NCBI GenBank assembly: GCA_024663395.1
Contig: JANFAH010000026.1
Location: 124,001-188,000, forward strand
Source of the DNA: Pisolithus tinctorius
Lineage: Eukaryota; Basidiomycota; Agaricomycetes; Boletales; Pisolithaceae
DNA: 64,000 nucleotides
Direction of reading: 5' to 3'
The notes beneath the pieces were generated by a model. It was not told where the DNA came from and did not search any database. It saw nothing but the letters and a program-made list of their open reading frames with translations. The translations under genes were made by a program, and so were the position numbers. Positions 56,486-64,000 of this stretch are shown here, piece by piece. The first letter of the stretch is position 1. Every line of letters begins with the position of its first letter.

Positions 56486-57775
56486 ATGCCTTCCCAGCAC
56501 CAGAGCAAGACCCCCCAACCAACCCCTGGCCACATCCACAACTACTCCCAAGTAGTGGATGAAGAGCTGGTTGTTCTGACCAACAACTCCACTGACACCA
56601 AGCAAGAGAAGTCCGCTGAGAAGGCATGCTGATGAGAGGAGGTTGAGCAGAGGGAGAGAGAGCACAAGGCAGAGTGCAAGGCCAAGTGTGAGGAGGCCAA
56701 GAAGCAGAAGGCGGAGGAGGAGAGAGGATGTGCGAGAGGCCAGGATGGCTGAGCTCGCATGCACAGGCAGTGGTTGGAAGAGGCCTCAGTCAGAGGCAGC
56801 AGAGAAACAGCAAGAGGAGGCAGATGAAGGTGTGGAGGGGGATAATGAGGAAGAGGGAGAAGTTGGAGGAGAGCAGGATGGTGGGGAAGAACAGGAGGGT
56901 GGTGTCATGGCCATGACACCAGCGTAAGCCCCTAACACCTACTCCGCCCTCCTCCAACATGTTCCCACACTTCTCCGCCCTCTTCCGACATGTTCCCACA
57001 CTTCTCTGCCCTCCTCCGACATGTTCCTGCGCTCCTCCGACCCTCCCGACACATCTCCACACCTCTCTGAGGTCCCCTGTCCATGTTCTGACCAACTCCG
57101 CTGAACTCCGCCCTAAGGTTGGTCACGTGGGCTGTCAGACTTGTGGCCCTGCATTCTAGATAGGGTTCTGCCCTCATGTCGGTTTTCTCCATTCTTCCGC
57201 TCCTTCAGTATTTACCCTCTCTTCCTCGTTGTAGTAGTTTCTTTGTCTCAGTTAAGGTCCCCATCATCCCTACCCTCTATCCCTTGTGTTGGAAGGACTC
57301 TAACCCACTATACACTTATTGGTTTACATTCCGTACTGCACCACCCTTGACCTACATCGTATATAAGGCCACATAGTACTCTGATGTAATCAGTACAAAT
57401 ATCGAATAAAGTCCCCACCTTCAACTCCCTCTCAGTCCCCTCTGGAGTTTCATCTCCACTCCCTCTGAGTCCGCTCCACCTCTGAAATACGAGGGCTGAG
57501 CTCGTGCAAGGGGGCAGCGCACTAGCTGAACCCAACACCCTCTCATCTGACCTCCGACCTCTGATCTCCGGCTCCGACTCCGACCTCAGCCTCCAAAACT
57601 TCCCTTCATACCCCTCCGCTCACTGTTCGTCGAATATCTCGCCACCCAGTGGTCGGATTCGCTTCGGACTTTGACCACTGTACTCCGCAGCCCAACCCGC
57701 TCCAACTCCGCCCTAAGAAGGAGCCAGGGGTGTTGTCCGACTTTGACAGGTGGTGGAGAAACAGCGATGGAAGAG
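56486..57775 (+). pseudogene. Antisense ORF in the 3' region of element C (coiled coil)
   Basis: Opposite in strand to the polyprotein. ATG 56486 (MPSQHQSKTPQPTPGHIHNY) reads to a TGA TGA pair at about 56630 (CGA CGA by single transitions). It then reads on in frame as EEVEQREREHKAECKAKCEE with KKQKAEEER, a charged coiled coil, then acidic EEGEVGG and GGEEQEGG stretches in another frame. A solo LTR with TSD GGTGG interrupts it. The frame resumes after 57753 with a short tail and a T-rich tract. Element A lacks this region. Confidence 0.45.
56903..57748 (+). mobile_element. Solo LTR alpha inside element C, TSD GGTGG
   Basis: 846 bp, TGTCATGGCC...CTTTGACA, with GGTGG at 56898-56902 and 57749-57753. 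CpG-rich. About 30 bp longer than the 4212 copy owing to an extra ctccgccctcctccgaca-like unit near its start. Confidence 0.92.
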
Positions 57776-57980
57776 TAGAGTAGTTTTGTTTTTCTTTTGT
57801 TTTTCTTTTTTTTTTTTTGTCTTTAGTTTGTATATTTTTGTACTACTACGAAACAGACTTGTGATTTTGTTTGCGACTCTGAGAAGTGAAACAGATAAGC
57901 AGAGAAAAATTCTAAAGTACTTAAGGTAGTTTGGTAAGAGGCAGAGTTGGCCTGCAGAGGAGGATTATGTAGGTGGAGTA

Positions 57981-59606
57981 TTATGGTGGAGGTTGGTATG
58001 GGCCAGGTTTGTGTGGATAGCATTCATGGAAAGTGGATACTATGTCGGAAGCATGATCTAGCTCAGTTGCAAGCAACCAAGAGGTTTCTTCGTCGGTGTT
58101 CTTGTAACCAGCCCAGTGGACTAGGTACAGGAGTTGACAATGGCAGCGATGGTGGTCCACCTTAGAGTTGAGTATCTCTGATACTTCGTACTCAAGGTCA
58201 CCATCGACATCCACTGGTGGAGGCAGAGGTTGTTGTCAGTTTGGGAAAGGGTTAGCCGCTGCGGCTTCCAGTTGTGAGACATGGAAGACTGGATGTACCG
58301 AGCACATAGAGTCAGGGAGCTTAAGGGTGACAGAATGCATACCTGGCCTGGCCAAGACAGTGAACAGACCTAAGTACTTTTCAGAGAGTTTTTCTGAAGG
58401 ATGAGTGGAGCAGAAGTACTTGGCTTTGACGTAGGCCTGTTCTCTGACCTTGAACTCAGGTGGAGGTATGCATTTAGCATCTGCTGGACCCTGGTAGCGC
58501 TGTTGAGTGGCAGACATTTTGGAGCAGAGGAAGTCATGAAGGGTGGAGAGCTCAATGACATAGTCGTGAGCCCTTGGAGAGGTGAAGTCTTGGTCAAGGG
58601 CCACAGACAAGTTTGGATGGTATCCCTTGTTAGCAAAGAAGGGAGAGACTCCAGTAGTCGCACTTGGTGCGTTGTTGAAAGCAAACTCTGCTAGAGGTAA
58701 CAGCTCAGCCCAATTGTCTTGTTGGTAGTTACAGTAGACATGAAGGTACTGCTTGAGGGTCTGGTTTGTTCGCTCGGTCTGGCCATTGCCTTCTGGGTGG
58801 TAACCTGAAGTGAAGTGAAGGTGCATATCAAGGGCTTTTCCTAGAGAGCAGAAGAAGTGTGAGACAAACTCAGGACCTCTGTCAGAGGTGACATTAGCTG
58901 GCACTCTGTGCTTGGAGAAGACATGGGCTAGGAAGAGCTTAGCAAGTTCAGCAGAGGTGACAGAGTCGTGGGTGGGGATGAACACCACTTGTTTTGAGAG
59001 GTGGTCCACTACCACGAGTATGGTGGAGTGGCCATCAGAGTTTGGGAGGTGTTCGATGAAGTCCATGGAAATGGAGTTCCAAGGTCTCTCTGGGACAGGG
59101 AGTTGCTTCAGTAGTCCATAAGGGCAGTGGCGCAGAGTTTTGCTCCATCCACAGGCGGTGCAAGACCTGACATATTCTTTCATGTCGGAGTGGAGGTTAG
59201 GCCACATGTAGTCCCTGCAGACAAGTTCTAGGGTGCAGTTTTGCCTGAAATGGCCTGCTAGAGGATGATCATGCTTGAACTGAAGCACTCGAAGGCAGAG
59301 GTCATCAATGTCAGGGACAAAGATATGACTGTCAAGGTGGAGTAGACCATCAGAGTCCAGGGACCACCGAGGCTTAGTCAGAGCTGGAAGATGGCTGGCA
59401 GATACAGGGTCGGATGGTAAGGTGGAGATGATGTTGGAGTGCAAGCACTCAACATTGAAGACCATGGCAGCATGGAGCACAGGTGCCATGAGGGTAGTGG
59501 TACAGAGGGACGACGCAAGTTGCTCCTGTGTAAACATAGGGCAGAGATTGTGAGGATTTACCTGCATGTAGCCCCCACCCCCCCTTTTGGGTAGACGTCC
59601 CAACAT
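57981..59606 (-). pseudogene. Element C integrase with chromodomain
   Basis: 58236-59606 is open for 456 codons: the zinc domain HDHPLAGHFRQN and CTACGWSK, D in SMDFIEHLPNSDG, D in TSDRGPEF, E in GYHPEGNGQTERTNQTLKQY. A TGA near 58233 precedes the chromodomain part 58214-57981 (DGDLEYEVSEILNSKVD, YLVHWAGYKNTDEETSW). The frame starts at a G-run near 59580, where one base is gained or lost relative to RT/RNase H. Confidence 0.9.
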
Positions 59607-61520
59607 TGTGTAAGTGCATCAGGTTTGGCTCCTAAGTGGCCAGGTCGGAAGTGGATGGAAAGATTAAACTGCAAAAGGTACTCTGACCAGTGGGCCTGTC
59701 GACGAGTGAGAACCTTAGAGGTGGAAAAATACTCAAGGTTTTTGTGGTCCATCACCATGTTGACAGGCAAGGTGGAACCTTCTAGGTAATGCTGCCAATG
59801 GCAGAAAGCCTCAAAGATAGCCAACAGCTCCTTGTCATGGGTATCATAGTTGAGTTCTGGCATGGTCATGGTGTGGGAGTAGAAAGCAACTGGGCAGAGT
59901 TCACTGTCAGAGCAGGTGATCAACAAAATGCCAGCAATGGCATAGTTGGAGGCATCTGTTTCAACTGTAAGCAGAGTGTCAGGAACCCAGTGAGTGAGAA
60001 CAGGAGCAGAGCTGAAGGCATCCTTCAGGCAGAGGAAAGTGGAGTGGCACTCCTCAGAAAAGTTCCAAGGAGCACCCTTTCACATAAGGCGAGTGAGTGG
60101 GACGATGATGTCAGAGTAGTTACAGTGGCTCAAAAAAGTGTCCCAATGTTTGGTGATTTTGGATGGATTTGAGATTTATGAGAGAACCAGTAGGAATCAG
60201 TTCAAACTCCTGCAGGACCAAAGGTAGCACTTACTGCTGCCTTGACAACAAGGGTTTGTTCATGTAGTTTGGTTGCCATGGCACTGAGATATAACCATTT
60301 TAAAATGACATGTCATTGGGACACTTTTTTGAGCATGATGTTGTCAGTCATTATTTAGTAAATAACATAAGGATTTGACAACTTCAGAAGGATTTTTTGC
60401 TTCAATCTTGCCTGATTATGTAATGCACATAATCCTGAGCCATAGAAAAGGCTTGGTGCCCACTCAGATAACCCTAATGAGCAGAAAGGCCAGATTCAGG
60501 AAGAAGATGGACACTTGCTCCAGCAGAGGCAAAAATGCATTTCAAGGTGGAGTAGGGTTATCTGAGTGGGCACCAAGCCTTTTCTATGGCTCAGGATTAT
60601 GTGCATTACATAATCAGGCAAGATTGAAGCAAAAAATCCTTCTGAAATTGTCAAATCCTTATGTTATTTACTAAATAATGACTGACAACATCATGCTCAA
60701 AAAAGTGTCCCAATGACATGTCATTTTAAAATGGTTATATCTCAGTGCCATGGCAACCAAACTACATGAACAAACCCTTGTTGTCAAGGCAGCAGTAAGT
60801 GCTACCTTTGGTCCTGCAGGAGTTTGAACTGATTCCTACTGGTTCTCTCATAAATCTCAAATCCATCCAAAATCACCAAACATTGGGACACTTTTTTGAG
60901 CCACTGTATTAATGAATCATCTGTAAAAATTTGCAAAACCAAGGAAAGACTGGATGTCTCACACCTTCTGCAGCTCAGGCCAGTCATGGACTGCCTGAAC
61001 CTTCTCAGCAGACATGGTGAGACCAGAGGGGGAAAGAACATAACTGAGGTACTTGACAGAGTCGGAGTGAAACTCACACTTCTCTGGCTTGGCATAAAGA
61101 CCATGCTTTCAAAGGCAGCAGAGTACCTCTTTTACATGTTTGCAGTGCAACTCCATGTTCTGCAAGTAAATTAAGATGTCATCAAGGTATACCACAATGC
61201 AGACATCGAGCATGTCCACAAAGATGCTATTAACAAATCGCTGGAAGGCCGCAGGCACATTAGTCAGACTGAATGGCATTACCTGCCACTTGTAAGAACC
61301 ATAACAAGTGTGGAATGCCATTTTCCATTCATCTCCATCTGCAATGCAGACTAGATGATAGGCATGGCGGAGGTCGATCTTGGTGTAGACTTAGCGCAGC
61401 TTGGAGAGTCAAGTAGGTCAGAGATGAGTGGCAGCAGATAGTGATCTTTTTTTGTGATTTTGTTGAGTCCTCAATAGTCTACGCAGAGGCAGAGTGAACC
61501 ATCCTTCTTCTTTATGAAGA
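59558..61520 (-). pseudogene. Element C RT and RNase H, split by a MITE
   Basis: The RT end 61321-61109 has [16 protein letters not shown] and [13 protein letters not shown] (catalytic DD). The thumb lies around 60909-61050. After the MITE, RNase H covers 59926-59558 (YDTHDKELLAIFEAF, MVMDHKNLEYFS). The RT start joins 61520-61471 (KKDGSLCLCVDY). Several stops, for example near 61470. Confidence 0.85.
60123..60906. mobile_element. Fold-back MITE with Tc1/mariner-like ends, TSD TA
   Basis: 784 bp: arms 60123-60476 and 60553-60906 (354 bp) with one mismatch noticed, spacer 76 bp. Ends are CAGTGGCTCAAAAAAGTGTC, flanked by TA (60121-60122, 60907-60908). The first nine bases equal those of the 2170-3746 palindrome. 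It is inserted in the RT of element C. No coding capacity. Confidence 0.9.
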
Positions 61521-62403
61521 GGACAGGGGCACCATGAGCAGAGGTGGATTGTTTGATGAAACCGTAGCCAAGATGCTCATCAATGAAGGTGTGGAGAGCC
61601 TCAAGCTCTGGCAGAGAAAGAGAGTAGATTGTACCAATGGGCAGAGAAGCTCCTTCCTCAAGATTGATCTTGAGATTGAATGAGTGGTGTGGTGGAAGTT
61701 CTGTAGCCTTGTCTTTACTAAAGACATTGGCAAACTCGTGATACTCAGGAGGGACTGAAGAGAGGTCAGGAGGAGGAGAAGAAGTGGAGGATGCACAAAG
61801 CTTCACATCATCAGTGGAGAGTTGTAAGCAGAACTGTCTAGAGCCAGGGAGAGCACAGGCTCTGACATATGCAGCAGCATTGATGAGTGAGATGAGTGGA
61901 GTGGAGCACGGTGAGTCTGTTGGAGGTGAAGTCGGAGCTGCAAATGGAGTGGAGGGTGTCAGATCCAGAGCGGAGGTCACAGCAGAAGATGACGAAGGTG
62001 CCTGGGGTGTTGGCATTCCCTGTAGCAATGGTTTGAATGGTATACTGCCCAGTACCCAGTCAATCGACAGATTGAAGTGGGTGAGCCAGTTGTGTCCTAA
62101 CACCAGCAAACATGAAGAATCCAACAGAGTAACATAAAATGAAATGGAACTGACATTGCCAGAAGGAAAGCAGAGGGAAAGATCTACTTCTTGGGAAATG
62201 ACAGCATTTGTACTACCATCAAACAAGCAGAGCGGAATTGGCAGAGAAACGGAGGAAACAGGAATGGCATATTTTTTGATTATAGATGGGTCTACGAAAC
62301 AATGAGAAGAGCTGGAATCAATCAATGCAGAAACAGTATCAACAGAATAATCCAGAAGAGTTACAGATGGAAGTAAAGAATTGGGACTAGAAAGAGCGGA
62401 CAC
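61471..62403 (-). CDS. Element C protease and RT N-terminus
   Basis: 310 open codons. Protease with ALIDSSSSHCFVDPSII (the usual D-S-G has become D-S-S, so probably inactive), then LPIPLCLFDGSTNAVISQEV and [17 protein letters not shown], a linker with CALPGSRQFCLQL, and the start of RT (EYHEFANVFSKDKATELPPH, IYSLSLPELEALHTFI, HGAPVLFIKKKDGSLCLCVD). It gives the uninterrupted form of the region broken by a solo LTR in element A. Confidence 0.85.
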   Translation of the reverse strand: MSALSSPNSLLPSVTLLDYSVDTVSALIDSSSSHCFVDPSIIKKYAIPVSSVSLPIPLCLFDGSTNAVISQEVDLSLCFPSGNVSSISFYVTLLDSSCLLVLGHNWLTHFNLSIDWVLGSIPFKPLLQGMPTPQAPSSSSAVTSALDLTPSTPFAAPTSPPTDSPCSTPLISLINAAAYVRACALPGSRQFCLQLSTDDVKLCASSTSSPPPDLSSVPPEYHEFANVFSKDKATELPPHHSFNLKINLEEGASLPIGTIYSLSLPELEALHTFIDEHLGYGFIKQSTSAHGAPVLFIKKKDGSLCLCVDY

Positions 62404-62459
62404 GTTGAGTCAGATGTCTGGTTGCACACAATTGGGATCAACGCTTCCTCCAGGCTGTG

Positions 62460-63570
62460 CGAGCTCCCTGGAGGAGCAGACTAATTTTTTGGCTCTGCCT
62501 TCTCCACAGGTGGAGGAGGCAGAGTTCCAGCTGTAGCTGCACAGGCTTTGGCTGCATGGGAGGTGGACTTGGGACAGTCCTTGGCAGAGTGGCCAGCCTC
62601 ACCACAGAAGAGGCAGAGGTTATTTTTCATCCTGCACTGTCATTCAGTGGAGGTGAGTTTGCCATCCTTGCCCAGAAGATGGGCAATATTGGACTTGGGT
62701 GTGTCGGACTTGGGCAGATCTTTCTGTTTGCCCTTGCCCTTGGCATCAGACTTTGGAGTGGAGGAGGATGACAATGATTTGGGTTTATTGTCTGAGTTGG
62801 AAGTCTGTGACTTGTTGGAGGTGGACTTGGTGGTGCATGAGATCTCTGCTTTGCACTCCCAGTAGCACACATTGATGGTCTGGGTGAGTTCATGGAGTTG
62901 TGTGAGGGTAGAAGGCTTTCTGACATGAGCAATCTCATCCTTGATGTGGTCTGGAAGTCCGCTATGGAAGTGGTGGCAGAGTGCACTGACACCGTAGTCC
63001 TTGACCTGTGAAGCCCAGCAATTGAACTCCACAATGTATTTGGTAATTCAAGAACCATCTTTCATAGTAAGGTTCTCAAGTTGTTGGATGGCATCCACTA
63101 TGGCATCATGCAGACCAAAGTTAGTTGTGAGCTCTTGTAAGAACTCATGATAGTCGTCCATCCAGAGTGGGCAGTCATAGTTGTCAGGGTTTAGCAGGTC
63201 TGCCTCAAACCAAGCCAGGGCCATACCCTTGAGATAAGACTGGGTGAAGGTAACTTTTGCTCTGTTGGAGTGGAATGTGTGAGGGCGGTCTTGGAAGTTC
63301 AGCTCGCATTGTATGAGGAACTTGTGGAGTTTCTTAGGGTCGGAGCTGTCGAAGGTGTCAGGCTCGCAGACTTTGGTTTTTGGAGTGGAGTCCCCAGTGC
63401 GTGAGCTAGACTGCACAAGCACATGGACAGCTCTAGCAAGAGCTACGAGGGGATCCTCTGGCAGCTCAGCCAGGTCTTTGGGGATATCCCTGTCACTGCT
63501 GCCCCTGCCATCGGGATCACCATCAGGATAATCAGGGTCGGGGTCGGGTCCATCATCTCAGTTATGAGGA
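62460..63570 (-). pseudogene. Element C gag
   Basis: 63422-63048 carries KVCEPDTFDSSDPKKLHKFL, QCELNFQDRPHTFHSNRAKV and YLKGMALAWFEADL. A stop follows DGS at 63048, then 63032-62640 has NCWASQVKDYGVSALCHHF, DHIKDEIAHVRKPSTL and a Ser/Lys linker. The CCHC knuckle (LCLFCGEAGHSAKDC in the minus frame, about 62560-62620) is in a shifted frame. Upstream, an Asp/Pro-rich start lies at about 63570-63440. Confidence 0.8.
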
Positions 63571-63588
63571 GGCAGAGTTGGAAGGCTG

Positions 63589-64000
63589 TGTCATGACCAT
63601 GTCCAGACCACCCTAGACCAGCTCTATGCTGGTCTTGACTGGTCCCATCCAACCCTTGCCCTGGTCCCGGCCTTAACCCTTCGACCCAGAAACATGTTAG
63701 CTCACAAGGCACTGCAAGGCAGTGCCCAGTCAAGTTGTCCCCTCAGTTAGTACCAGGCCGGTGTAACACCTGGCCCGGCACATGTCCTGCCCCAGTTCCT
63801 GGCAATCCCTTGTTCTTGGTGTTTGCTTGATAAGATTCTTTGTAACACTACTTACCAATATGTTTACCAATCATCACTGTACTGGCGCAGACTGGTCTCC
63901 AGTGCTACGTTACACTTAGGATACTTCTAGTATTTAAGCCATAGGATATTCTGTTTAGCCTCAGTCTGAAATCAATCTAGTTCTTGTCTTAACCCAGTCT
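63589..64000 (+). mobile_element. Start of another LTR, cut by window edge
   Basis: TGTCATGACCATGTCCAG starts at 63589. A TAGTATTTAAG box at about 63927 is followed by cctcagtctgaaatcaatct, as in the delta LTR at 37721-38240, so it is a related LTR in sense orientation. It interrupts the upstream part of element C. The end and type (solo or full) lie outside the window. Confidence 0.7.

Larger units (their letters stand above)
55439..63588 (-). mobile_element. Gypsy chromovirus element C, 5' end beyond or cut by next LTR
   Basis: Sibling of element A by protein but with family beta LTRs. The 3' LTR is 55556-56290 (with a partial extra copy from 55439). On the minus strand a purine tract, CTAGGGGGGGGGGCAC, precedes it. 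Order on the minus strand: gag, protease, RT/RNase H, integrase, chromodomain. Nested: solo LTR 56903-57748 and a fold-back MITE 60123-60906. At 63589 another LTR begins before any 5' beta LTR appears. It keeps many CpGs, so it is younger than A and B. Confidence 0.85.

Noticed and set aside
57784..57820. T-rich tract as a poly(A) tail of a retroposed (LINE/SINE) copy on the minus strand
   Set aside because: No target duplication or LINE coding sequence nearby. It lies within the continuous 3' region of element C.

Overview
The window reads as a transposon-dense, probably heterochromatic block of a filamentous basidiomycete genome, most likely an agaricomycete. The reasons are short 45-53 nt introns with GT-AG borders, PIF/Harbinger, DIRS-like, Copia and chromodomain Gypsy elements together, and several hypothetical gene families that I know from agaricomycete genomes. 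I see no bacterial signals, no rRNA or tRNA genes and no CRISPR. CpG is strongly depleted in most elements, and copies of one element differ mainly by CG to TG or CA changes. This points to long-term cytosine methylation and deamination. The order or species cannot be told from the sequence.

Layout. 1-1152: a CpG-rich, intact-looking Harbinger accessory gene running off the left edge. 1327-4011: Copia LTR-gag-LTR-gag debris with a 1.58 kb palindrome inside one LTR. 4212-5027: solo LTR. 5028-6665: degenerate satellites. 6666-14762: one 1.8 kb unit of family E, split by a Harbinger element (6849-11564) whose transposase is itself split by a solo LTR and whose right end carries a second palindrome. 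15065-16921: another E unit. 16938-26311: Gypsy chromovirus A (minus strand), with a solo LTR in its pol and an E unit in its gag. 26319-32200: Gypsy chromovirus B, inserted 2 bp from A. About 32206-37330: DIRS-like element with a tyrosine recombinase. 37337-44150: three hypothetical genes, two of them interrupted by LTRs. 44155-47695: family gamma LTRs with an E unit inside. 47745-50939: zinc-cluster/coiled-coil gene split by a third palindrome. 51430-53650: satellites with a solo LTR. 53750-55438: Copia fragment. 55439-63588: Gypsy chromovirus C (minus strand), with a solo LTR, a fold-back MITE and an antisense ORF. 63589-64000: start of another LTR.

Most coding regions are broken, often at CGA codons that became TGA. 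Target-site duplications (TSDs) place many insertions to the base and give an insertion order. The least explained component is family E: five copies of a 1.8-1.9 kb TGT...ACA unit. It carries a conserved ORF of about 190-220 codons that I do not recognise, and the four datable insertions have 4-bp target duplications that all reduce to CpG-centred tetramers. The four long near-perfect inverted repeats are the second unusual component.
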